A stretch of 64,000 bases of DNA from Vibrio sp. Of7-15 (lineage in GTDB: Bacteria; Pseudomonadota; Gammaproteobacteria; Enterobacterales; Vibrionaceae), in the NCBI RefSeq assembly GCF_022347565.1, contig NZ_JAKRGH010000006.1, positions 1 through 64,000 of the forward strand, in the 5' to 3' direction. Position 1 is the stretch's first letter; each line of letters opens with the position of its first letter. The notes below the pieces were generated by a model. It made no database searches and was not told the origin of the DNA. It was given only the letters and a program-made list of their open reading frames with translations. Below, piece by piece: positions 7,372 to 15,224 of this stretch. The position numbers and the translations under genes are program-made.

Positions 7372-7908
7372 TTAACGCTGATAGCCAAACATTCGGCTTA
7401 AAGTGTGGTCTTTATTTAAAATTTGATGTTTAAGTGCTCCTATAATGTGAAAAATTAAGGCGATAATGATGATATTTGCTGTTATTTGATGGGTTAAATA
7501 GCCTAAGTCTTGTAGAAGCGGTATTTTATTTTCAGCAGTGAGTATGACCCATTCAAATATTTTAAGATCTCTACCACCACCAATGGTCATTGCTATGCCA
7601 GAAATTGGCATAACAATAGTAGAGGCGAGAAGTAGTACATGTATAAAATGGGAAAGTTTCTCTTGCCATTGGGGAATAACGGATAATGGATTAATTGATC
7701 CTTCTTTTATTCGCCAAAATAAACGTATTGAAGCGATAATGAGAAATAATGGGCCAATAGATTGATGAAGCCTAACCCATTCTCCTTTTTCTGGGCCTCT
7801 TGGTAGATCTACCATATATAAACCAATAATAAATATGGCGATGAAAGTGGATCCAGTTATCCAGTGTAACGCGATTGTTTGCCACGAGAGAGGGGGTTTC
7901 CTATTCAT
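7372..7908 (-). CDS. Cytochrome b561 (CybB family)
   Basis: Di-haem membrane cytochrome that moves electrons between quinol and periplasmic or membrane partners. At 178 aa it has four hydrophobic helices and the expected histidines: ALHWITG in helix 1, LHQSIGP after a PRGPEKGEWVRLH loop, LSHFIHVLLL in helix 3, and TANIIIIALIFHIIGALKH at the end. The family fit is clear. It is the first gene of a two-gene unit with the exported 225-aa protein, which may be its electron-transfer or substrate-binding partner (inference). Confidence 0.85.
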   Translation of the reverse strand: MNRKPPLSWQTIALHWITGSTFIAIFIIGLYMVDLPRGPEKGEWVRLHQSIGPLFLIIASIRLFWRIKEGSINPLSVIPQWQEKLSHFIHVLLLASTIVMPISGIAMTIGGGRDLKIFEWVILTAENKIPLLQDLGYLTHQITANIIIIALIFHIIGALKHQILNKDHTLSRMFGYQR

Positions 7909-8641
7909 TTTTTCCTGCTTTTTATTTGGAACGTATATGTTTTTACTATTAGAGTGGATATTTTCTGTGACTTTAACCTTAAAGTTATCTCTATTTTATA
8001 ATGACAACCTCCTTTTTTATTTTGAAAGTACACGCACCTATATTATTTAACGATCAAGAAAATTATCTTTTTCCCGTTTTAATAATTTGACGTACATGAT
8101 TAGGTGATTTTAGTTGTTTCAAAATATTACAAATTGTTTTTTGTGGCGCGGACTTTATAGAAAATTATTATAATTATCTACTCCGACCAGTTGCTTAATG
8201 AATGTGATTATGTGAAATAATTCTTTCCTTTATGCTTTGATATTAAATTTATGAGACTTGGTTTTGTTTGGGTTCACTCAGGGTTTTTACAATAAAACAA
8301 TATTTTTTATGTGTTTGATTTTAGTGGTTTTTGTTTTTTTTGATGCACTCTTTGTTGTGCCGATATAGAGGTTGAGAAGTAGCCTTTTATCAAGGTAGTG
8401 AAACGTTTTTTCTTGATAGTCTATGAGTTATTTCTTCCTGTTATTTTATAAAGTTTATTAAGTTTTATTTTGTTAACGTCTTGAAATAATTTGAAACAGT
8501 GTTTTAATGTCATTTTTATTATCTAGATAGAATTAGGAGAAAGCCTGTTCCTTTGCTCAGGGCAGGATAAATTTACAAATAAAATAAAACACTGTTCATA
8601 ATGATTTTTAATACGGATGGTTATATACCTTCAGGTACATA
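7909..8641. other. AT-rich 733-bp intergenic region
   Basis: Separates the leftward cytochrome operon from the rightward repeat lipoprotein gene. It is very A/T-rich and has no credible reading frame. An inverted repeat TATCAAG / CTTGATA (8389-8395 and 8412-8418) is the only structured element seen and could be an operator. The lipoprotein leader has only a weak ribosome site before the ATG at 8642. Confidence 0.5.
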
Positions 8642-11600
8642 ATGATGAAAAGAAAGATTTTTTTAGTAATGGCTTTATCTAGCCTAGCTCTCTATGGCTG
8701 TGGGGGAGGGGATTCCTCTGGTGACTCGAATAAACAAACGACAACAACAGATGCGAAAAGAGATCGTTTAGCCTTATCCGCAAGCGATCTTGATCTTACA
8801 TACTCTAAGCATGGGATTGCTTACCCGCAAGTCAATAATATTTATGGCAGCACCCAATTATATCGACTGGCTGATGGAGCTGCGAGTGATGTCGTGATGG
8901 TTGATTCGTCGACAGGCGCATTAACATTACTTGCAGCGGGTGAGACGAAAATCGAAGTCGAAGATAGCAGTGCTTATTATAAAACGTCGGTAACCACGTT
9001 TAATGTTACGGTTAAACCAACCGAAAATAGTCAGCTTTTTTCTTCTTACTTACAATTGCCTACGATCGAAACGAAAAAAGCCTATCTATCTGTTCAGGGT
9101 AACAAGGGCGATCTTAGTTATCGTTTCGAGCCTGCTAACTTTGTTACTTTCGATGAAGATACTCATTATATCGTTTCCAATGGTCAGTCTGGCAAAGTAA
9201 CGGTGACGATCACCGACAGCGGTAATCGTAATTACCTGCCATCGACGGTGACCTCTACCATCGATATTCATTCTGTTAATCCTGACGTGCTGAGTTATCA
9301 AGATTTGGAACGCCCTTTTACTGAAGGTTTAACTTTAAATCCTGTAAAAATGAGTGGTGTTGATAGCGGTACTTACCAGTACGAATTGGCTGAAGGCTAC
9401 GAAAACAGTGATGTGGTATCGGTCGCTCCCAATAGTGGCTATATCAATGTATTAAGTAGCGGGAGCGTAAAAATTAAGGCAACTCAGCAGTTAGGTTCTA
9501 CCTATGGTGATGCGAAACAAGAGAGCTATTTTGATGTTCGTATTTTGAAAGGATCTCGCCAACCTCTGCAAATCAGTAATGCTGAGATTCCTTATCAGGC
9601 GGACTATATTTATACGCCAGCCGTTAATAACAATAAGGCTGAGGTGCGTTATGAAGTGCTTAATGGTAACAATGTTGTTGAGGTGGATAGCCAAACAAAT
9701 CAACTGAAAATCATTGGTGTCGGTTTTGCTGAAATTAAAGTGGTTGACGATCAAAATGGAAATTATCACGCAGACGAGCGTTTATTTCAGATGACCGTTT
9801 CTAAAGCTGTACATCCTCATTTCAAGTCTCAAGAGCTGACGTATCGCTTTAATGAAAATCAGTCAATTTCACCAACTCTACAGGGGCAATTAGGTTCACT
9901 TAGCTTTTCGGGAAGTAGCGATGTTGTTGCTCCTTCTGGGAATAAGCTACTGATCAAGAACGCTGGGATTGCTGAGCTATCGGTAACCGATGATGGTGGC
10001 GAATATTACCAACCTGCAACAGCAGCGCTGACCATTAACGTGTTAAAAGCGGCCCATCCTGCATGGACTGTCCGTAATATCACGACGACCTATGTTGATG
10101 GTTCTTGTGTCAACCTTTCGGTGAGTGGCAATAAAGGGGATCTTCGGATCACACCGGTATCGAGTGCGGATGACCATGTTGCACAATACGATGCAAGCAA
10201 GCAGTGTTTTACGCTTAAACGTAGTGGTTCAGCAAATTTTGATGTGGTGAGTGAAGCAAGTAAGAACTATTTGGCTTCAGATCCGAAAAGAGTCAAATTA
10301 GTGGTTAACCCTGCGAGTTCACATTTGAAAGTGGACGGTGGACTTGTTCGTACTTTTGTAGAAGGACGACCAACAACTCGTCCTCCTGCGATTGGAGGCG
10401 GAACGGGTAATCTACGTTTTGAATTGGTAGCAGAACAAAGTGATTCTGGTGTGATTGAAGTAGATCCGAACACGGGTGTGGTGACCTTACTAGAGGTAGG
10501 TAGCGCATTGGTTCGAGTTACAGACTCTGGTGATGATAAGTCTGGACCAGCATCTGTCACGTTCCCTGTCACTATTGAGCAAGCAGATAATCCAGTAACG
10601 GTTAGTTACAGCAACGCCGTTTATGAAAAAGGGGGCGTTATTAGCCCAGTATTTAATAATGTTAAAGGGCCGCTGAGCTACCAAGTTTACAATGAAGATA
10701 CTTCACCTGTTCAACTAGGCGTAGGCAATGGTGAGGTAACCATGCGCTCAACTGGATCGTTTTTTGTAACGGTTAATGCGCAGGCGACACGCAACTACAA
10801 GGCGAAAGAATTTAACGAAGGGGCATTTATCGATAAGGCACCGCATCCTGGCATTGCAATGAAACATGAGTCCATCGAATATGCGCCACTGAAGAAAGTA
10901 ACGCTTGATTTACCAACGGCTTATGGAAGCCGTTCGTATAGTGTTGCCAATGTAGATGGAAATGCTAGTGACTATGCATCCATTGATTATAACAGTGGTG
11001 AAGTCTCTTTATTAGACTATGACGCAAGTAATAAACTGGCTTATGTGCATATTTCAGAGAGGGAAAGTGAGTTCTATAAAGCATCGGATTCCCGTGTTGC
11101 TAGTAGAACAATAAAAGTGAACCCACCGGAACCTGGTCAATCGACTCAAGATATACCGTTGGCAGCAGTATTTACCTCGGTTGAAAGCTCATTGAACCAC
11201 AAGCCACAGTTCAGTGGTTTAGGTTATTCACTACTTGGTTTTGCCGGAGCTAAAGTACTCCAGCCAACCGAAGATGAGGTTCAAAGGTTAGGTAAAGGGG
11301 TTGCTCTGGAAGTAATGATGAAGTCAGTAGATGAATCTTTACCTAGAGTTCTTACCCAACCAATAAGAATTTACGTACGACGTTACGAGGGCTGTGCGAC
11401 TAAGGTTCATCTTTTAAATATACCAAACTTGATGAGGGAAAAAGAAGAGGTCTCAATCGAAAGAGGTAGCTATTGTTTATTTAATAAAACGAGCCGTTAT
11501 GTCACTTATACCGTTGTTGATAAAAGCCGACTAGAAGCCATTCCCTATGATGGTGAATGGGTAACAGAAGTGCCGTTTGTGGTATATCGCCAGGCTGAAA

Positions 11601-11734
11601 AGTATTATTCGCCGAACGAGCAAGGTGGATTTGAGGTTCATGGCCCAGGCCCTGTGACTGGTTCAGGGCAACCTGTGAAATTACTGGAATGGAATCGTAT
11701 TGAGTTAAAAATAACGAAAGATACTGACAAGTAA
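8642..11734 (+). CDS. Large surface lipoprotein with about nine Ig/cadherin-like repeats
   Basis: Signal peptide with lipobox LALYGC (Cys20) followed by GGGDSSGDSN, so a lipoprotein, probably on the outer membrane. From about residue 40 to 840 there are about nine tandem units of 80-90 residues. Each has a TGALTLL- or SGEVSLL-type turn, an AG.. strand, a V.DS.. loop with YY or NY, and a closing VTV strand; units are separated by short linkers such as AVHP, AAHP and APHP. This resembles bacterial Ig-like (Big) or cadherin-like adhesin domains. The last 200 residues form a different domain with three cysteines. ATG 8642 or 8645 may start it. A hairpin terminator follows. The role is likely adhesion or matrix binding, not proven. 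Confidence 0.75.
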   Translation: MMKRKIFLVMALSSLALYGCGGGDSSGDSNKQTTTTDAKRDRLALSASDLDLTYSKHGIAYPQVNNIYGSTQLYRLADGAASDVVMVDSSTGALTLLAAGETKIEVEDSSAYYKTSVTTFNVTVKPTENSQLFSSYLQLPTIETKKAYLSVQGNKGDLSYRFEPANFVTFDEDTHYIVSNGQSGKVTVTITDSGNRNYLPSTVTSTIDIHSVNPDVLSYQDLERPFTEGLTLNPVKMSGVDSGTYQYELAEGYENSDVVSVAPNSGYINVLSSGSVKIKATQQLGSTYGDAKQESYFDVRILKGSRQPLQISNAEIPYQADYIYTPAVNNNKAEVRYEVLNGNNVVEVDSQTNQLKIIGVGFAEIKVVDDQNGNYHADERLFQMTVSKAVHPHFKSQELTYRFNENQSISPTLQGQLGSLSFSGSSDVVAPSGNKLLIKNAGIAELSVTDDGGEYYQPATAALTINVLKAAHPAWTVRNITTTYVDGSCVNLSVSGNKGDLRITPVSSADDHVAQYDASKQCFTLKRSGSANFDVVSEASKNYLASDPKRVKLVVNPASSHLKVDGGLVRTFVEGRPTTRPPAIGGGTGNLRFELVAEQSDSGVIEVDPNTGVVTLLEVGSALVRVTDSGDDKSGPASVTFPVTIEQADNPVTVSYSNAVYEKGGVISPVFNNVKGPLSYQVYNEDTSPVQLGVGNGEVTMRSTGSFFVTVNAQATRNYKAKEFNEGAFIDKAPHPGIAMKHESIEYAPLKKVTLDLPTAYGSRSYSVANVDGNASDYASIDYNSGEVSLLDYDASNKLAYVHISERESEFYKASDSRVASRTIKVNPPEPGQSTQDIPLAAVFTSVESSLNHKPQFSGLGYSLLGFAGAKVLQPTEDEVQRLGKGVALEVMMKSVDESLPRVLTQPIRIYVRRYEGCATKVHLLNIPNLMREKEEVSIERGSYCLFNKTSRYVTYTVVDKSRLEAIPYDGEWVTEVPFVVYRQAEKYYSPNEQGGFEVHGPGPVTGSGQPVKLLEWNRIELKITKDTDK
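11614..11642 (+). repeat. Left partner of a 29-bp repeat inside the lipoprotein gene
   Basis: This segment of the lipoprotein coding region matches 12925-12953 at 26 of 29 positions. Compared with the left copy, the right copy lacks the 103 bp that here separate it from the 129-bp repeat. The right copy is thus a remnant of a lipoprotein gene 3' end. Confidence 0.75.
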
Positions 11735-11745
11735 CCACACTAAGA

Positions 11746-11874
11746 AAATCAGAAGTCACCGCATTTTATATCGTTGTAACTAGAACGAGTAAGTGTTGGT
11801 GGCTTCTTTCTTTTTATCACTTGCAGTAACATTTCTAAGCTATGCACACTTTAGTTTTCTTACCTCGTTTCCCA
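11746..11874 (+). repeat. 129-bp direct repeat, left copy
   Basis: Identical in length to 12954-13082, with 6 mismatches. It carries a terminator hairpin and, on the minus strand, the last codons of the MFS gene found at the right copy (reading GNEVRKLKCA then TAG, against GNEVRKLKWA then TAA in the intact gene). It is therefore a duplicated gene junction, with the accessory gene inserted between the copies. Confidence 0.9.
11752..11815 (+). terminator. Terminator of the repeat-lipoprotein gene
   Basis: GAAGTCACC (11752-11760) pairs with GGTGGCTTC (11798-11806, one G-T pair) over a loop that itself contains CGTT/AACG. TTTCTTTTT follows. It ends the lipoprotein transcript and lies inside the left direct repeat. 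Confidence 0.7.
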
Positions 11875-12057
11875 AAATGAGCAGATTGGTTAAGGAAAGC
11901 TAATAATATTAATGGAATAAACTCTTATTTTATTAAAAACTGAATATGCAGTTGAATAACCATGCTAAGAAAATAAGAAACCATCAATATTATCTGGTGA
12001 CTAATTAGAGTGACTACGACCCTAAAGTTAAATAAGTAAGGAGAAGTATAGACTAAT

Positions 12058-12894
12058 ATGAACGATTTAAATTACTACTATCATCTTACAAGCAAACCAT
12101 TAGCTCTTTTAATTAAAGAGAATGGGATGAAATCTCAGGTAATGCGTACTGGTTCGAATCGTGCTCACCCTGATGGATCTTTTGCTAAGGATCGTCAGAA
12201 GAGGGAAATGGGTAGGGTTGTGGGAGAGTTATCTACTTATGTAAAGCAGATAATATCGAGCGGTTATACAGAAAACCAGATCAGCGAGAATAAAGGTCAG
12301 GCTTATTTACCCATGCAATTTACTCTTACAGGAGAAAACTCAACAGATGTACCTTTAGTTGAGGCTAAAAGGGAAGAAAAGATAAAGCAATATTATGCAT
12401 GGTTTCCCAACTTACCGCCTAAGAAAAAGAAGTGGATTCAGCCTGCATTGACCAGAAAGCCGAAAACACGGGAAGAGTTGGCGTTAATGAAGAAGAACAA
12501 AGAAGCTGAAACTGAAAGATATAACACTTTTGTTTCATCTATATTGACTGATAAATGCCATTTCCTTGGTAATTTGGCACGTGACTACATTTCGGCTCGT
12601 TATGCTATTGAAGAGTTGATTACAACAAGCCATATCTACTTTGCAAAGCCAGAATATGCTGAAGACGCTTATACAACTTATAAGCAACACATAGCCGGAG
12701 AGCAAGTTATGCTTCGTGTTAAAAAGGAGCATGTTGCGAACTCAGAGGATGATGATTCGGATTATAGAGCTGTGATGACCAAGAATTCTGTTGCACCTGA
12801 ATACTTAGAGGTCATGACACAAACTAGCAACATGATAGGTATGAACAACCGTTGTGATCCCTCAAATTGGATGCCACTTTCTGATTTAATCTGA
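12058..12894 (+). CDS. Orphan ADP-ribosyltransferase-fold-like protein, 278 aa
   Basis: No exact family recognised. The N-terminus YYHLTSKPLALLIKENGMKS resembles the first strand and helix of the KptA/DarT/HYD1-type ART fold (Y-H-x-T/S then a helix ending NG). Near residues 197-225 come HIYFAKPEYAEDAY and QVMLRVKKEHV, then VAPEYLEVM (about 248-256), the usual order of later ART strands ending in an acidic residue. A basic insert (about 115-160, with PPKKKKW) separates the two halves. There is no signal peptide or membrane segment. It stands alone between two 129-bp direct repeats with no visible partner. Its leader has AAGGAGA about 12 nt before the ATG. The ART assignment is inference from motif order. 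Confidence 0.65.
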   Translation: MNDLNYYYHLTSKPLALLIKENGMKSQVMRTGSNRAHPDGSFAKDRQKREMGRVVGELSTYVKQIISSGYTENQISENKGQAYLPMQFTLTGENSTDVPLVEAKREEKIKQYYAWFPNLPPKKKKWIQPALTRKPKTREELALMKKNKEAETERYNTFVSSILTDKCHFLGNLARDYISARYAIEELITTSHIYFAKPEYAEDAYTTYKQHIAGEQVMLRVKKEHVANSEDDDSDYRAVMTKNSVAPEYLEVMTQTSNMIGMNNRCDPSNWMPLSDLI

Positions 12895-12924
12895 GTAACA
12901 ACAAGTAGAAACCTATTTCGTGTT

Positions 12925-12953
12925 GAACGAGCAAGGTGGGTTTTAGATTCATG
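12925..12953 (+). repeat. Right partner of the 29-bp lipoprotein-gene repeat
   Basis: Matches 11614-11642 at 26 of 29 positions and is directly joined to the right 129-bp copy. Weaker similarity to the lipoprotein gene continues about 20 bp further left. It is a decayed fragment of a lipoprotein gene end, without a reading frame. Confidence 0.7.
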
Positions 12954-13082
12954 AAATCAGAAGTCACCGCATTCTATATCGTTGTAACTAGAACGAGTAA
13001 GTGTTGGTGACTTCTTTCTTTTTATCACTTTCAGTAACGTTTCTAAGTTATGCCCACTTTAGTTTTCTTACCTCGTTTCCCA
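12954..13082 (+). repeat. 129-bp direct repeat, right copy
   Basis: Six mismatches against 11746-11874. The right end overlaps the true 3' end of the leftward MFS gene. The hairpin in this copy (GAAGTCACC 12960-12968, GGTGACTTC 13006-13014) is perfect and is followed by TTTCTTTTT, so it terminates rightward transcription from the ART-like gene. Confidence 0.9.
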
Positions 13083-14235
13083 TGTCTGGCTGACTGGGAA
13101 TGTTACACGCTAAAATCAGTGATATCAGAGCCATGATTGCTCCGGCTAAAAATACACTGGCTGGAGAGACAAGCCACAATAAGCCAAAGGAAACAGGGAT
13201 AATAACAGCTGCAATGTGGTTGATGGTAAAAGCAACTCCTGCGGTTGAGGCAATATCGGCAGGATCTGCAATTTTTTGAAAGTAGGTTTTAATGGCAAGA
13301 GCTAGAGCAAAAAACAGGTGATCGATCACGTATAAAGCTGCTGCCCACTCGGCGGAATCGACAAACGCATAACCTACAAATACCGCAATTAAACCTACAT
13401 ACTCGAACGCAAGGGCCTTACGTTCACCAACCTTTCCTATTATTTGGCCGATTTTTTTTGCAAATAACCAGTTAAAAAGATAATTGATTAAAAAGAGCAG
13501 GGTGATGTCTGCTGCGGAATAGCCAAACTTTTCTACCATTAAAAATCCAGCAAACACGATGAAGATCTGTCTTCTTGCTCCGCTCATAAATGTGAGTGCG
13601 TAATAAAGCCAATAGCGTTTGCGTAATATGAGTTTTTTATGCTGGGGCGTTTGAGCTTCAAAAGTGGGGAAGCTTAACCAAATGAAAATAACCAAACTAA
13701 GTGATGCCGAACCGGCGATGAGGTAAACCCATTTAAAATCTAGCTGTAGTTGTTCCAGTAATACCCATAAAACACCATAAGTGATCAGTGAAGCAAAAGC
13801 GCCAACAGAGATCAGTTTGCCGAGCACCTCTGGCGCTTCTTCTTTTGTTAGCCATTGTAATGACAAAGATTGTTTTAGTGTTTCAAAGTAGTGAAAGCCC
13901 ACAGACATTAATAAAGTGGTACACAGCAAACCAGCCACTGAGGGGAAAAAACCAGTGATGGCTACGCCGATTGCGAGCATGATTAAAGAAAGGATGATGA
14001 ATTTTTGTTCTCGTATAAAGAGAAGAACAAACACGGCGGTGAAGGCAAGAAAGCCCGGAATTTCTCGCACACTTTGAAGTAAGCCAATGTCAGCGCCAGT
14101 AAAATTGGCTTTTTCGATGACAAAGTTATTGAGTAAAGCTTGCCAAGTTGCAAAAGCAATCGGCACGGCAATAGAAATGAGGATCAAAAAGGTTTGCGGG
14201 GTTTGCCATGCTTTTTTTTGTACTGTTGTCGTCAT
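13048..14235 (-). CDS. MFS transporter
   Basis: Twelve-helix major facilitator family protein of 395 aa with two six-helix halves; the long cytoplasmic loop is near PTFEAQTPQHKK (about 200). The substrate is not recognisable. On its strand AAGGA precedes the ATG by a suitable distance. It is divergent from an AraC-type regulator 83 bp away, which probably controls it. The last codons are duplicated at 11.85 kb as part of the 129-bp repeat. Confidence 0.85.
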   Translation of the reverse strand: MTTTVQKKAWQTPQTFLILISIAVPIAFATWQALLNNFVIEKANFTGADIGLLQSVREIPGFLAFTAVFVLLFIREQKFIILSLIMLAIGVAITGFFPSVAGLLCTTLLMSVGFHYFETLKQSLSLQWLTKEEAPEVLGKLISVGAFASLITYGVLWVLLEQLQLDFKWVYLIAGSASLSLVIFIWLSFPTFEAQTPQHKKLILRKRYWLYYALTFMSGARRQIFIVFAGFLMVEKFGYSAADITLLFLINYLFNWLFAKKIGQIIGKVGERKALAFEYVGLIAVFVGYAFVDSAEWAAALYVIDHLFFALALAIKTYFQKIADPADIASTAGVAFTINHIAAVIIPVSFGLLWLVSPASVFLAGAIMALISLILACNIPSQPDMGNEVRKLKWA

Positions 14236-14318
14236 GGTATGTCCTTAGCAGCAAGAGAGTTGATGCTTACTAGACTATCAAGTATGTTGATGGCTTACTT
14301 TCGATGAAGGGCCAATTT

Positions 14319-15128
14319 ATGTCGTTTGAAAGACATGACAATGTGAAGTCGGGTTTATCGCGGCGTGAATCTAATGAACAAATTGCCCAAGCAGAGAATC
14401 AATGTGTGCTGGCTCGGCAAGTTGACATGCCAGCAGGGCATCATGGTGAATTCCATACCCATACTTGGTACCAGTTGATGTACGCTTCTGAAGGGGTGCT
14501 GAATGTTGAAATGCTTGAGCAATCTACAGTGATCCCTCCTCAAAGAGCGGTTTGGGTTCCCCCTGGTTGGCAGCATCGTACTTTTTCTCCCGCAGGCGCT
14601 AAATTTAGAAGTTTGTATTTTCGTCCTGATCAAGTTGAGGGTTTAGGCTCGGCTTGCCAAGTGTTTAATATATCGAGTTTGATTAGAGAGTTAATTTTAG
14701 CGGTAGTTGAACGTTGTGATGTTGATGAACAATGGCAACCAAAAGATTTTAGGTTGTTGTCCGTATTACTTGATCAATTAGGCACTCAGCCGCAAACGAC
14801 ATTGTCGTTACTCATACCGAAAGATCCACGGCTAGCGGAGTTAGTGAAAGCGTTGCAATTAAACCCTGCAAATTCGCTGAGTATTGAGCAGTGGGCCAGT
14901 AAATTAGGGCTATCCAGTCGAACATTAACACGGCTGTTCTTAGCTGATACGGGAGTGGGGTTTAAAGAGTGGCGTCAAAAGGTACGTTTACTTCATTCTT
15001 TGACTTTATTGGAGCAGGGCATGTCGGTGACGCAAGCGGCCTTTGAGGTTGGTTATAGTTCCCCGTCAGCATTCACTTATGCGTTTCATCAGTATTTTAA
15101 GGATACGCCAAAAGGGTATTTTTCTTGA
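14319..15128 (+). CDS. AraC-family transcriptional regulator with cupin N-terminus
   Basis: N-terminal cupin sensor (MPAGHHGEFHTHTWYQLMYA, then PPQRAVWVPPGWQHRT), followed by a linker and a C-terminal AraC double helix-turn-helix (LSIEQWASKLGLSSRTLTRL and VTQAAFEVGYSSPSAFTYAF). ATG 14319 is preferred over 14304 because GAAGGG lies 6-7 nt before it; this gives 269 aa. It is transcribed divergently from the MFS gene, the usual layout for a local regulator of an efflux or uptake pump. The ligand is unknown. Confidence 0.85.
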   Translation: MSFERHDNVKSGLSRRESNEQIAQAENQCVLARQVDMPAGHHGEFHTHTWYQLMYASEGVLNVEMLEQSTVIPPQRAVWVPPGWQHRTFSPAGAKFRSLYFRPDQVEGLGSACQVFNISSLIRELILAVVERCDVDEQWQPKDFRLLSVLLDQLGTQPQTTLSLLIPKDPRLAELVKALQLNPANSLSIEQWASKLGLSSRTLTRLFLADTGVGFKEWRQKVRLLHSLTLLEQGMSVTQAAFEVGYSSPSAFTYAFHQYFKDTPKGYFS

Positions 15129-15171
15129 AGCAGTAAGGGATGTGTGGGGCAGGGTTATAACGCTTGAAATA

Positions 15172-15200
15172 AAAATGCCAGTCATATCGACTGGCATTTT
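15172..15200. terminator. Bidirectional intrinsic terminator
   Basis: AAAATGCCAGT pairs with ACTGGCATTTT over a 7-nt loop, between the convergent AraC-type and calcium-binding lipoprotein genes. T-runs are present on both strands. Confidence 0.85.
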
Positions 15201-15224
15201 AGAGGTTACTCTACTGGTTTAAGG

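Noticed and set aside
10267-10684. Minus-strand frames inside the repeat lipoprotein gene
   Set aside because: No ribosome sites and fully covered by the strong plus-strand frame.
11752-11806. Integron attC-like element at the direct repeats
   Set aside because: No GTTRRRY/RYYYAAC core pair, and the hairpin has T-runs typical of a terminator. No integrase is present.
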